DNA of 64,000 nucleotides, taken from NCBI RefSeq assembly GCF_007971525.1, contig NZ_CP042437.1, positions 434,001 to 498,000 on the forward strand. Direction: 5' to 3'. How positions within the stretch are numbered: the first letter of the stretch is position 1; the number at the start of each line of letters is the position of its first letter. The notes below the pieces were generated by a model, which worked only from the letters and a program-made list of their open reading frames with translations, did no database searches and was not told the origin of the DNA. Shown piece by piece: positions 46,885 through 56,059 of the stretch. A program made the translations under genes and the position numbers. This DNA comes from Mucilaginibacter ginsenosidivorax (lineage in GTDB: Bacteria; Bacteroidota; Bacteroidia; Sphingobacteriales; Sphingobacteriaceae).

Positions 46885-48309
46885 CTACACCATGGTTTTC
46901 TTCCATTTTCCGCGCTTAAATAATAGGTAAGCGGCTATTGTCAATCCAATTTCGGCCACAGGGATAGATATAAAAACTCCGGTTGGCCCCATTGCAAAAT
47001 ACTTAGCCAATAGATAAGCAAAAGGTATTTGGAATAACCAAAATGTAAAAACGTTAATTTTAGTAGGCGTCCAGGTGTCGCCGGCACCATTAAACGCGCT
47101 GGTTAACACCATGCCTATTCCATAAATAATAAAGCCGCCGCTCAAAATTTGTAATGAACGGGTAGCCACTTTTTTTACAGCCTCATCGTCGGTAAAAAAA
47201 GAAGCAAATAAATGGCCGCAGGTTAAAAACAAGATGCTTACTATACCTAAAAATACCACCGTGTATTTGATCGTTTGAAATACCGATTGTTCGGCGCGTT
47301 CAAGGTGCCCGGCTCCTAAATTTTGCCCAACCAACGTTGCCGCAGCATTGCTTAACCCCCAGGCAGGCAGTAAGAAGAACATCATTAACCGTAGCGAAGT
47401 TTGATAGCCTGCAGAGCCGTGGTCGCCTCCTGTTGTTGCAACCAATTGTGCCAAAAATATCCAGCTGCAACTGGCTATTACAAATTGTAAAATGCCCGGA
47501 GCAGCAATTTTAATAATTGCTTTAATTTGCTGCCATTCGGGTATAAAATAGCTTAGGCGAATTTTTAAAGCATTTTTGCCATTAAATAAATTATAAACCT
47601 GGTAGGTTACGCCCAAACCACGGCCAATGCTGGTGGCTATGGCTGCGCCCGTTAAGCCAAAGGCCGGGATTGGCCCAAGGCCCCTGATAAAAATTGGGCA
47701 TAAAATAATGTTTGCGATATTGGCAATCCACAAACTACGCATGGCGATGGCGGCGTTGCCGGCGCCCCTAAAAATGCCATTGATTAAAAACAGCAGCACA
47801 ATGATGATGCTGCCCCCCATCATGATGCGGACGAATGGAGTACCATGATCTGCAGTTTCTGCCGAAGCGCCCATAATCAAAAGCAGGCCGCGCGCATGTA
47901 AAAAGCCGAAAATACTTATACCCAGGTTAATAAGCATAGCTATTATAATGGTTTGCATACCTGCTTTTGACGCGGCCTCAGGATTTTTTTCGCCAATGCG
48001 GCGGGCAACAACAGCTGTTGCAGCCATACTTAAACCTATGGCCAGCGAATATATTACGGTTAAAACAGATTCGGTTAAACCCACTGTTTGAATTGCATGA
48101 CTGCTGTTTTTTAAATGGCCCACAAAATAAAGGTCGACCAGCGCAAAAACAGATTCCATGGCCATTTCCAGCATCATGGGAATAGCCAATAAAACAATTG
48201 CCCTTTTTATGCTGATGGATGTTAAATCAACCTCCTGACCCTTTATTGCTTGTTTTAAGACCGAGAAAAACGAAGATACCTTACCCTTTGCAGTAAATGA
48301 TTGTGACAT
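46885..48309 (-). CDS. MATE family efflux transporter
   Basis: A 474-aa inner-membrane transporter with 12 hydrophobic helices, expected to export drugs or metabolites by Na+ or H+ exchange. Family marks are IPMMLEMAMESVFALVDLYFVGHL near the start, TVGLTESVLTVIYSLAIGLSMAATAVVARRIGEKN, and the duplicated second half with SNAAATLVGQNLGAGHLERAE. Start ATG 48309 (MSQSF) is chosen because a TATATTTG -7 box lies at 48364-48371, making the longer frame from 48366 start upstream of transcription. It is a single-gene unit, in the same direction as the AraC-FtsX fusion. Confidence 0.92.
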   Translation of the reverse strand: MSQSFTAKGKVSSFFSVLKQAIKGQEVDLTSISIKRAIVLLAIPMMLEMAMESVFALVDLYFVGHLKNSSHAIQTVGLTESVLTVIYSLAIGLSMAATAVVARRIGEKNPEAASKAGMQTIIIAMLINLGISIFGFLHARGLLLIMGASAETADHGTPFVRIMMGGSIIIVLLFLINGIFRGAGNAAIAMRSLWIANIANIILCPIFIRGLGPIPAFGLTGAAIATSIGRGLGVTYQVYNLFNGKNALKIRLSYFIPEWQQIKAIIKIAAPGILQFVIASCSWIFLAQLVATTGGDHGSAGYQTSLRLMMFFLLPAWGLSNAAATLVGQNLGAGHLERAEQSVFQTIKYTVVFLGIVSILFLTCGHLFASFFTDDEAVKKVATRSLQILSGGFIIYGIGMVLTSAFNGAGDTWTPTKINVFTFWLFQIPFAYLLAKYFAMGPTGVFISIPVAEIGLTIAAYLLFKRGKWKKTMV

Positions 48310-48363
48310 AAATATAAGCTTGTGTTTTTTAGGGAGCGGCGTTTTATCTGAGACCCTGGATAG

Positions 48364-48371
48364 CAAATATA
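48364..48371 (-). promoter_or_regulatory. -7 box TATATTTG for the MATE gene
   Basis: On the - strand CTTG, 18 bp, then TATATTTG; a good TAnnTTTG match about 55 bp before ATG 48309. Confidence 0.5.
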
Positions 48372-48546
48372 ATGAAACCTTTGCTTACGCAAGTTGTGAT
48401 TAAGAATCAATTTTAGCTTAAGATGTTAGTTGGACGAAACTCTATGGATTGAGAACTTCATCACAAAAAAAACGCAAGCCAAACATACGTTCAACTTACG
48501 GTAAGTGATTTATTGGGGCCTGAGAGATGTAAAGTTGAATGAAGCC

Positions 48547-51500
48547 TCATTCTGTCTTTAAACTTTTTATCGGGTTTGCCAATGCAGATTTTATAGATTG
48601 GAAGCTTATTGTAATTAATGTGATTGATATAGCGCCAATAGCTGTAACGATAAATATCCACCAGGCAACATCGGTATGATACTGGTAATTGCGCAGCCAG
48701 TTATGCATAAAACAATAAGCTACAGGCGAGGCTATAATTATTGAAATAAACACCAGTATGGCAAAGTCTTTCGATAGCAATTGCCATAGGGAGAATACAG
48801 AAGCGCCAAGCACCTTACGTATACCTATTTCCTTAACACGCTGCTCGGCCATGAATGATGCCATGCCAAACAGGCCGAGACAACTGATAAATATAGCCAG
48901 GCCGGCGAAAACGGTAGCCAGCTTACTTATACGTTCTTCATTACCAAATTCTTTGGCGTATTCCTGGTCAACAAAGTGATACTCAAATGGCTGTTGGGGG
49001 TTCTCGGTTTTTAACACCGAAGCTATGTTGCTAATGGCTTTACCTGCGCTCATTTTGGGGTTTATCTTTAGCAATAAACAGCCTCCGGGCCATTTTGCCA
49101 GAAAATAAACCATAGGTTGTACCTGTTCATAAGGCGACCGGTTAATGATATCTTTAGTTACCCCTACGATCTTAAACTGTTGGCCAAAAAAAGTCAGGTG
49201 GTTTTCTGTAGGTTTTTTCATCAACATAAAATCAGCTGCCGCCTGGTTAATGATCACCGCTGATGAATCTGAAAGGAATGACCGTGAGAAATCGCGGCCT
49301 GCGCTAAATTCCCAACCAATGGTTTTGCCATAATCGTATGAAATATCCTCCTGGCCGAAATTGATATCCAGTTTAGGGTCTTGCCCAGGCCAACCCACTC
49401 CGTTGGTAGTACCGGCAACTTTATTTGGCGGCGCATCGGCTTCGGCCATTTCAGTTATTGTCCCATTACTTGCAAGTACCTCTTTTATCGCATCAAAGTG
49501 TTGGTGAAGCTCAATAGTCCGGATGGGTATGGCAACCAACCTGTCCTGGTTGTAGCCTATAGGGCGGTCTTTGGCAAAAAGTATCTGCCGGATAACTACG
49601 ATGGTACCGATGATGAGTACAATAGAAACTGTAAACTGAAGTACCACCAGTACTTTACGAGGTGCTGAAGCCAGCCGCCCAACCCGGAACGCGCCCTTCA
49701 ATACCTTTACTGGCTTAAATGACGACAGGTAGAGCGCCGGGTAGCTGCCGGTGATAATGGCAGTAACCAAACTAAGACCAATACCGGCGAGCCAAAACGC
49801 CGGACTGTTCCATGGAATAATTATTTGTTTAGCGGCCAGCTGGTTGAAGGCCGGGAGATTTAATCTTGCCAGTAGTAAGGCGGCTAAAAATGCCAGTAAT
49901 ACGCAAAGCACCGATTCACCGTAAAACTGTTGTATCAACTGGCTGCGGGACGAACCAATTGCCTTGCGGATACCTACCTCGCGCGCGCGTTTCTCAGATC
50001 GGGCAGTACTTAAGTTCATAAAGTTAATACAGGCCAGCAGTAGTACAAACACACCTACAATACCAAAAAGCCGCACATATTGTATTTGGCCGCCGGTATT
50101 TTTTCCGTCCTTAAACTCGCGGTACAAATGCCATTTACTCATCGGCTGCAAAAACAGCGCCGGTTTTGTTTTAGCCGAAAGCGGTTTCAAATGCCGCAGC
50201 ATTTCATCTCTTATTTTTAAAGACACTTTCCCGATGTCGGCATTATCAGCCAATTGAACATATAAATTAACAATACCGGGCCCCCACGGCTCTCTCATTC
50301 CGCTTAATCTATAATTTGTGGCATAGCGGTCCCAGCAGCCAATAAAAGCCAAACCGGCAAGCGTGGTGCTTTCGGGCAGATCTGCGTATACACCGGCTAC
50401 TTTCAGGTTGTCCAGGTTATTTAGCTTTAACACCTTAGCCATGGGATCCTCATTCCCGAAAAATGCCTTTGCCGTCGACGCGGATATTAATATCGATGAT
50501 GGATCCTTTATGGCATCGCGCCTGCCTTTGAGCATATTTAATGTAAACAGGTCCGGCCCGCCGGCTTCCATAAAGGTGCCTTGCTCGTTCAGCTTTTTAT
50601 CGCTTAAAGCCAGGATATAATCTCTCGGGAGTGTCGACATGGCTACTGATTTAAAATCGCTGCCATAATTTTTGCGGAGCTCGGCCGCCAGGGGGTACGG
50701 TTGATGGAACGAGGTTTTCACTTCGCCATTAATGTTCACATTTTGCATTACCTGGGCTATATGGCGGTAATTATTGTGATACTTATCAAATGATACTTCA
50801 TCCAAAATCCACAAACTAATCAGCATTACCACCGCCATGCCCACCGCAAGGCCGCCTATATTAATAAGCGATAATATTTTATTGTTGATAAGATTGCGCC
50901 AGGCGATTTTTAAATAGTTCCTAATCATGTAATTGCGGTTTAATTTTACAGCAGCCCAATTTGGCGGGCTTCCTGGACGCAATATTACCGGTGGTAAGTG
51001 TGATGAGATGGCCAACTTATCATTTGGCAACTCTTTTTTCAGGCCGTTTTTATATTCTGCCGGGGTTTTGCCGGTCATCTCTTTAAAAACGCGGTTGAAC
51101 GTCCGCTGGGAATTAAACCCCGACTCGTAGGCAATTCCCAGCAGCGTGAGATGCCCATTGGCAGGGTCGCGCATTTTCCGCGCAGTTTCACGAACCCTGA
51201 ACTCATTAATAAAGTCGTTGAAATTCTTTTCCATCCCCACATTAATAATTCGCGATAAATCGTGCGGGTGGATATGCAGCTTTGCTGCCAGGGTGGTTAA
51301 GGTCAGTTCGGCATCCTCGTAAAAACGGTTTGCGGCTACGGCTTCCTTCACCCTGCGGCTTTTTTCCTTTGCATCATACCTATCAGTTACCGCTGTAGCC
51401 GGTTGCATGCTGCTATCCAATTTTAGCACCACTTCGGCCGCCACGCCAATAAGCACAAAAGCAACGGCAAAACTCCAGGCATCATTAAAAAGCCATAACA

Positions 51501-51960
51501 AACAAAGCAACCCAAGCAAGTACAGGGCTTGATCCAACCGGCGGAAAGCAAAGCGCGGCCTATCCATGAGTACCGGCTGCAAGCGGTTATAAAAATGTTG
51601 TATCAACCGGTGCGACAGGTATATATAAATGACAACCGATATGAGCACCAGCCAGCCCGGCATCCAATACGTAACCAGCAAAGGGCAAAAATGCAGTATA
51701 TCCTTTCGGGCAAATTGCAGGTTTGGCAACGTCATTCGCCGCACATAAAAATACAACAGCGGCCCCAGCGCCGGTAATAAGATTGGGGAAAGCCCGCCGG
51801 TCTTCAGTACAATTACAGTTAAAGCGGCACTTAACAACAGGTTGGCCGCCTGCCCTTCCCTTTTTGCAAATGCTAAAAGCAGCGCAAGTGTGAACCCCGA
51901 AAACAGGGTTGCCATGGCTGCCACATGGTATAGATTAATATGGAATATATCAGGATTCAA
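48547..51960 (-). CDS. Fusion of AraC-type membrane regulator and FtsX/MacB-type ABC permease
   Basis: One open frame of 1137 codons. Residues 1-205 hold about six or seven hydrophobic helices; about 215-310 is an AraC-type HTH pair (LTLTTLAAKLHIHPHDLSRIIN and LGIAYESGFNSQRTFNRVFKEMTGKTPAEYK). At residue 345 (codon at 50928) a typical permease start appears, MIRNYLKIAWRNLINNKILSLINIGG, and a complete MacB-type permease of 793 residues follows: four transmembrane helices, two MacB periplasmic domains, and the repeated FtsX motif REVGIRKAIGSSRSQLIQQF / KEIGIRKVLGASVFSLWQLL. No ATPase gene is adjacent. Either a real one-protein sensor-permease or two genes joined by loss of a stop. Confidence 0.88.
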   Translation of the reverse strand: MNPDIFHINLYHVAAMATLFSGFTLALLLAFAKREGQAANLLLSAALTVIVLKTGGLSPILLPALGPLLYFYVRRMTLPNLQFARKDILHFCPLLVTYWMPGWLVLISVVIYIYLSHRLIQHFYNRLQPVLMDRPRFAFRRLDQALYLLGLLCLLWLFNDAWSFAVAFVLIGVAAEVVLKLDSSMQPATAVTDRYDAKEKSRRVKEAVAANRFYEDAELTLTTLAAKLHIHPHDLSRIINVGMEKNFNDFINEFRVRETARKMRDPANGHLTLLGIAYESGFNSQRTFNRVFKEMTGKTPAEYKNGLKKELPNDKLAISSHLPPVILRPGSPPNWAAVKLNRNYMIRNYLKIAWRNLINNKILSLINIGGLAVGMAVVMLISLWILDEVSFDKYHNNYRHIAQVMQNVNINGEVKTSFHQPYPLAAELRKNYGSDFKSVAMSTLPRDYILALSDKKLNEQGTFMEAGGPDLFTLNMLKGRRDAIKDPSSILISASTAKAFFGNEDPMAKVLKLNNLDNLKVAGVYADLPESTTLAGLAFIGCWDRYATNYRLSGMREPWGPGIVNLYVQLADNADIGKVSLKIRDEMLRHLKPLSAKTKPALFLQPMSKWHLYREFKDGKNTGGQIQYVRLFGIVGVFVLLLACINFMNLSTARSEKRAREVGIRKAIGSSRSQLIQQFYGESVLCVLLAFLAALLLARLNLPAFNQLAAKQIIIPWNSPAFWLAGIGLSLVTAIITGSYPALYLSSFKPVKVLKGAFRVGRLASAPRKVLVVLQFTVSIVLIIGTIVVIRQILFAKDRPIGYNQDRLVAIPIRTIELHQHFDAIKEVLASNGTITEMAEADAPPNKVAGTTNGVGWPGQDPKLDINFGQEDISYDYGKTIGWEFSAGRDFSRSFLSDSSAVIINQAAADFMLMKKPTENHLTFFGQQFKIVGVTKDIINRSPYEQVQPMVYFLAKWPGGCLLLKINPKMSAGKAISNIASVLKTENPQQPFEYHFVDQEYAKEFGNEERISKLATVFAGLAIFISCLGLFGMASFMAEQRVKEIGIRKVLGASVFSLWQLLSKDFAILVFISIIIASPVAYCFMHNWLRNYQYHTDVAWWIFIVTAIGAISITLITISFQSIKSALANPIKSLKTE

Positions 51961-52042
51961 ATTGCCCGGGGGTTATTTCAAATGTACAATATATTGATAA
52001 ATGGGAATTATGTGATGATAAATATGTTTTGATCGTCCCTTG

Positions 52043-52175
52043 TTTAGCCTGTGATCGACGTTATCACCGCACGAGTTCCAGTTGGCCTTACGGAAGCCCG
52101 GTATTTTGCAACCAAAGCATAATGTAAAACAAAAGCTTTGGCTGGTGCGGTGATAATACCGACCAGAAGCTGAAT
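52043..52175. repeat. Palindromic repeat A, copy 1 (133 bp)
   Basis: Terminal inverted repeats TTTAGCCTGTGATCGACG ... CCGACCAGAAGCTGAAT with an inner GTTATCACCGCA / TGCGGTGATAAT pair make a long imperfect hairpin. A second full copy lies at 54419-54541 in the same orientation. It resembles a MITE or REP-type element; no transposase is present. Confidence 0.85.
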
Positions 52176-52545
52176 GGGAAAAAGAAAGAAATTTATAAAA
52201 GTACTTACCGGGTGACCCGAATTAAGGAACCTGAGGTTACTTTTGCAGGAAAATCTGAAGGCAGTCTTAGTATTGCAAACATAAAGGCTTAGGACAGGAT
52301 ATTTGTGAATATACCTAATTCTATCTTTGATGCTAAATTTACGATTACTGGTTTTACCCTTCTGATAATGTCCAAAGCAGATAAACGGGCATTTAATACA
52401 GAAGGAAATCAATTGTCGCCTCAAATGAAATCAGCTATAAGTAACTTAAAAATAGGTGATAAGCTTTTTTTTTACTAATCTTCGTGCCGTTGGTCCCGAT
52501 CGCACATTAAGAGGTTTAGATTATATTTCCTTTATAGCTAATTGA
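52176..52545 (+). pseudogene. Truncated, frameshifted GldM C-terminal-like fragment
   Basis: Reading the + strand directly after repeat A gives KEIYKSTYRVTRIKEPEVTF, then AGKSEGSLSIANIKA, a TAG stop in place of the expected Gln before DRIFVNIPNSIFDAKFTITG, then GNQLSPQMKSAISNLKIGDK; after a shift at the T9 run near 52466-52474 it continues FFTNLRAVGPDRTLRGLDYI to TGA at 52543-52545. The pattern (RV-RI--P, F-A-F-V-GF, G--L---M---I--L--G, A-GPD---R-L--I) is that of the C-terminal domain of GldM-like T9SS/gliding proteins. The 5' part is cut off exactly at the repeat edge. Not functional. Confidence 0.6.
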
Positions 52546-52641
52546 TACACTTGACCTCCAATAATAGTACATAGAATCTTTTAATGGTCTCTTGCTAAAA
52601 TATCCAAAATGAATATTTCTTTTGGATATTTCAGAATAATA

Positions 52642-54327
52642 TTATTCAATTATAAGCTCATCGGTAACTTCTTCCTCATAATAATCTTCTAACTTTGCCT
52701 CTAAGTTCCTGTCTATCTCAGTCTCTATTACTCTCATCTTTAACTCTTTGCTTACTGCTTTGGCTCTTTCATTAATGAAGGACTCATAGTCATCATCCCA
52801 AATACCAAAAGTTTCCAAATTATTGATCAAATGAGACTTCATCGTTTCGTCGAGCGATAAATTCTTTTTCCTAAAAAGTGACATATATTTGGAAGGTGCT
52901 TTTGCGGTAATCTCCCTTTTGTTAAGAAAATCGTCTACTATCGTTATGTTTAAAATGTGATTTATCCAGAAACCCTTGTTTTCCCATTTTAGGTTTTTAT
53001 TGAGATATGCTTTTGGAAAGAAATGATGATAATTTCGGCTGTTGGCTTGTTTCAACCAATAATTGCTGATGTTAACAATTGCATTAGTATTAAAAGATTT
53101 CGGCTGCTTGTAAGCATATAAGCAAAGTATGGCCTTAATAAAGCTTCTACCAGCACTAAACCAACCATGATTTTTGATAAATTCCGGACTTACATCTACT
53201 GCCCATTCATATTGAGGGAGCCTCGTACTTATTATTAAATCAATACGTTTGATATCCTGTGCTAATTTACCTTCAACACCTGACGAATACCGGCCGGATA
53301 ATGCACATCGCCAAAAAAAATCCTGTAAATACTTTTGTTTGTCTCCAGTAGGAACATCCTTATGATGATAAAAAAAATAGGAGTAAGGTACTATAAGCGC
53401 ATTATATGGTAATAATTTTGACACAGGTATTCCATATGTAAACTTAAAATATTCCACAGCGCTTTTAATTGCCGATATGGTCGATTCCCATTCGTTGATA
53501 AAGCGTTGCTTATCAAGCTTAAGTATTTGCTTTCGAGTGCAATCACTCTCAAGAATCATAGAGATTGTTTGTAAAACTGTTGTATCAGATATCGTTTCAT
53601 AATTATGAGGTATTAATTCCCGTATCAACTGTTTATATTTCTCTGACAAATCGAAATCTCTTGAAGCGTCATATGTCTTTGCTATCATGATTTCAAATAG
53701 TGTGAGCGATTTCCCTCCCACATTAATTCTTGTAAACACTTCTGTAGCAACATCGATAGCTGCATCTTTTAATAATATAATCGAAAAGTTATAAGACTGG
53801 ATTATATTCTGAAAATGTTGCAATTTCTTATGATACTTAGCGTCAAAAGCAGCTAGCATTGTAAAACTGCCCGTCAAAAGATCAGTTACGCGGATAATTG
53901 ATTCTGCATTTTTACCGGAAATATCTACTATTACAATTTGTTGGTCATCCTGCGCATCCAAATCGACGTACATTTCAGAGTAATCATCAATCTTCCCACT
54001 TTCTCGAGCTATTTTCAACCCTTTTAAACTTGCAAACAAGCTAGTCATCCTTTGTTGACCATCTAATACATAATTGACAAACTCTCCCTGACGAGGTTCC
54101 GGAAGTCTAAAGTTACCTAAGTCTCTAACTGCTCGAAGCCTTTCATTAGTTCGCCAAAAGATAAACGTTCCAATAGGATAACCTTTAATTATGCTATCAA
54201 TTAAATCTGCTGATTTGCTCATATCCCAAACAAATTCGCGCTGGAATTGTGGAATCTTTACTTGTCCGCTTTCTATTTCGTTTAACAATGAAGAGTATTG
54301 CTTAGATTGTGGTTCTGGAAGCTGCAT
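52642..54327 (-). CDS. DUF262 protein with C-terminal HNH-like region (GmrSD/restriction-like)
   Basis: A 561-aa protein. The N-terminal DUF262 (ParB/Srx-like) domain has IPQFQREFVWD, YPIGTFIFWR and the NTPase signature VLDGQQRMTSL (about 87-98). The C-terminal region has NYHHFFPKAYL (His434-His435), the H-H-x-P form of DUF1524-type HNH nucleases. This is the single-chain version of GmrSD-like, modification-dependent restriction enzymes; many DUF262 proteins belong to phage defence. Start ATG 54327 (MQLPEPQ) is preferred: a frame from 54420 would take its first residues from repeat A. It lies between two copies of that repeat with no methyltransferase nearby. Confidence 0.85.
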   Translation of the reverse strand: MQLPEPQSKQYSSLLNEIESGQVKIPQFQREFVWDMSKSADLIDSIIKGYPIGTFIFWRTNERLRAVRDLGNFRLPEPRQGEFVNYVLDGQQRMTSLFASLKGLKIARESGKIDDYSEMYVDLDAQDDQQIVIVDISGKNAESIIRVTDLLTGSFTMLAAFDAKYHKKLQHFQNIIQSYNFSIILLKDAAIDVATEVFTRINVGGKSLTLFEIMIAKTYDASRDFDLSEKYKQLIRELIPHNYETISDTTVLQTISMILESDCTRKQILKLDKQRFINEWESTISAIKSAVEYFKFTYGIPVSKLLPYNALIVPYSYFFYHHKDVPTGDKQKYLQDFFWRCALSGRYSSGVEGKLAQDIKRIDLIISTRLPQYEWAVDVSPEFIKNHGWFSAGRSFIKAILCLYAYKQPKSFNTNAIVNISNYWLKQANSRNYHHFFPKAYLNKNLKWENKGFWINHILNITIVDDFLNKREITAKAPSKYMSLFRKKNLSLDETMKSHLINNLETFGIWDDDYESFINERAKAVSKELKMRVIETEIDRNLEAKLEDYYEEEVTDELIIE

Positions 54328-54382
54328 AAGGTTTTTGTTGATGGTTGTAATATACAACTTTCTATGAAATAATTTAGAACCT

Positions 54383-54418
54383 TTCAGCCTGTGCTCGATG
54401 CTTTTACCGCACCACTCC
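54383..54418. repeat. Partial repeat A (left end only)
   Basis: TTCAGCCTGTGCTCGATG and following bases match the left arm of repeat A but stop after 36 bp, where the full second copy begins. A tandem duplication or insertion into an older copy. Confidence 0.7.
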
Positions 54419-54541
54419 ATTTAGCCTGTGGTCGGTGTTATCACTGCAACACTTCCAGTTGGCCTTACCGACGCCCAACTAAAGCAAATGTAAAATACAA
54501 GCTTCGGCCGGTGCGGTGATAACACCGACCAGAAGCTAAAT
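54419..54541. repeat. Palindromic repeat A, copy 2 (123 bp)
   Basis: ATTTAGCCTGTGGTCGGTG ... CACCGACCAGAAGCTAAAT: the two ends are a nearly perfect 30-bp inverted repeat including GTTATCACTGCA / TGCGGTGATAAC, with an unpaired centre. Same orientation as copy 1; together they bracket the GldM fragment and the DUF262 gene. Confidence 0.88.
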
Positions 54542-54682
54542 AGATATAAGCTCATCGGGATGGGGAAGTTATAATCTTACTAAAGAGGTTACGACTTGGA
54601 TGAAAGAAAACATGTAGACGAATATTTTTGTCATTTGTGTTATACTGGATATTAAATTATTGACACCATAGTGGTTTCTTAG

Positions 54683-54759
54683 ATAGCAGCGAATATCGGC
54701 CCGCCCATAACGCCTTGTACAGTATAAGCATATAGCCCGATCCCGCTTCTATCGGCGGG
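54683..54759. repeat. Repeat B, copy 1 (77 bp)
   Basis: ATAGCAGCGAATATCGGCC ... CCCGCTTCTATCGGCGGG. It matches copy 2 at 55419-55495 at about nine positions in ten with the same length. It resembles the REP-like ATAGCAGCGAAT sequences seen near gene ends in Sphingobacteria. Confidence 0.85.
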
Positions 54760-54770
54760 GGTACTCATAA

Positions 54771-55301
54771 TTAATCATTATGAGCGTTAGGTAGATGGTG
54801 TTTGTAATAAAGCGCTAATTTTTCTCGTTTTGCTAAATTCCCTTTCCTAACCTCCTGCTTAATGCCTTCCCACTCTAATTTAAGAATATCCTGAGTAAGA
54901 ATTACAAGCTGATTTAATTCGGACTCGAGAACTTCGTCTTCTAAATCTTCGTCCTCAATTATTATTGACAGGTGGTCTACTTTCTCTATAATTTTACGGT
55001 CAAAGCTATCAAACCGATTAAGTTGCAATTTTATTGAAAATCTAAGCCTGTCTATCTTCTCAATAATTAAACGTTCTTCTTTTTCATCATCTATGTCAGT
55101 TAACCCGACATGCAGAATTAACCCACAATATTCGGAGATACTTGTTCTGACGGTATCCATCCATTTAATACGCGAGGCAGTTACTGAATTTATAAATAAT
55201 GTTTTCTTCGCGTTCTTTAGTCCGACTATCAACGAACAAAAACTAAATATTACAGAAACTGCAATACCTGCAATTGTTATATAATCTTTGACTTCAATCA
55301 T
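54771..55301 (-). CDS. Membrane-anchored coiled-coil protein of unknown function
   Basis: I do not recognise this 176-aa protein by name. One N-terminal transmembrane helix (about 8-28, ITIAGIAVSVIFSFCSLIVGL) is followed by KTLFINSVTASRIKWMDTVRTSISEY, a motif seen in small membrane-associated proteins of accessory regions, and then a long charged helical region (about 65-165) with coiled-coil heptads and an acidic run EDEDLEDEVLESEL. No enzyme motif. It is the only gene between the two copies of repeat B, between the DUF262 gene and the SLATT-like gene, suggesting cargo status. A membrane effector or scaffold is possible. Confidence 0.75.
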   Translation of the reverse strand: MIEVKDYITIAGIAVSVIFSFCSLIVGLKNAKKTLFINSVTASRIKWMDTVRTSISEYCGLILHVGLTDIDDEKEERLIIEKIDRLRFSIKLQLNRFDSFDRKIIEKVDHLSIIIEDEDLEDEVLESELNQLVILTQDILKLEWEGIKQEVRKGNLAKREKLALYYKHHLPNAHND

Positions 55302-55418
55302 TTGTGATAATTATTAAATTGTGTGAAAGCTCTTAAGATAGGCAAATAACAGCGTATTATGAAATGAACGCATAGTTATAGTGTATAAGATTTGTCCTTT
55401 TTTATCTCCGCGTAAGGG

Positions 55419-55495
55419 ATAGCAGCGAATACCGGCCCGCGCCTATGGCTTGTGCAGTATAAGTGTATGAGCCCGACCCCGCTTCTATCGGCGGG
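55419..55495. repeat. Repeat B, copy 2 (77 bp)
   Basis: ATAGCAGCGAATACCGGCC ... CCCGCTTCTATCGGCGGG, direct orientation with copy 1, bracketing the coiled-coil gene. Confidence 0.85.
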
Positions 55496-55554
55496 CTTAG
55501 GCCATATTAATTATGTTACCTGCATAATTAATTAAACTCCACGTTAGATGAGTG

Positions 55555-55686
55555 TTGTGAGGTTGCCTGCGAGTGGATTACCTGTGTGAAACCCGGAAGA
55601 TAATTTCATTGCCGGCACAATCTTCTGTCAAACCCCACTTTGGCGCACTGTTGCGCGGTTGCCCGCGAGTTGGCTCACTTGTGACT
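55555..55686. repeat. Short direct repeat pair (GGTTGCCTGCGAGT type)
   Basis: About 36 bp at 55555-55590 and 55651-55686 share GGTTGCC-GCGAGT and CTTGTGA-like ends, 96 bp apart. The surrounding 55496-55907 has no supportable gene; a short frame there is rejected. Confidence 0.55.
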
Positions 55687-55907
55687 CTTGTAAAATATCA
55701 CATAGCAAGCACAAATCGGCCATGGCACCACACAACGCCACGCCAAAATTGGGTATCATTTACCACAATAATCCATAAAAACTATTCTATCAATACAATA
55801 AATACAGAATTTTTCCGCCTGAATCCTTAAATTTCAAATAAAAGGAAGGCCAGGCGCCCGAATAAGGGAAACCTGCGATGAAGAAAGGGATACCTTAAAA
55901 ATTTTCG

Positions 55908-56023
55908 TCCCGTTAGGGTCTCTCCAAAGGAGAACCCTGACGGTGCCATGCAGGTCGAAATATGCATGGTGTATACTTAGCAAGCGGCCTCAGGGTCCCT
56001 TTTTCAGGGGAGGTCCTGAGGAG
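55908..56023. repeat. Repeat C, copy 1 (116 bp, two hairpins)
   Basis: Begins TCCCGTTAGGGTCTCTCC and contains the hairpin AGGGT-TCTCC-AAA-GGAGA-ACCCT, the shared core CCCTGACGGTGCCATGCAGG, and a second hairpin CCTCAGG ... CCTGAGG. Copy 2 is at 57365-57480 in the same orientation; the SLATT-like gene lies between. Could encode a small structured RNA. Confidence 0.85.
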
Positions 56024-56059
56024 CATAACCTTTAAAATGATCGCGCCTTTTATGATTGG

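Noticed and set aside
48547..50928. Separate permease gene starting at 50928 rather than a fusion
   Set aside because: No stop codon separates it from the upstream regulator frame, so one gene is reported; the internal start is kept as a finding.
52044..52424. 126-aa frame on the - strand
   Set aside because: It runs across palindromic repeat A and antisense to the GldM-like remnant; the + strand reading is the meaningful one.
55573..55830. 85-aa frame on the + strand
   Set aside because: It covers short direct repeats and intergenic DNA, with no protein-like composition.
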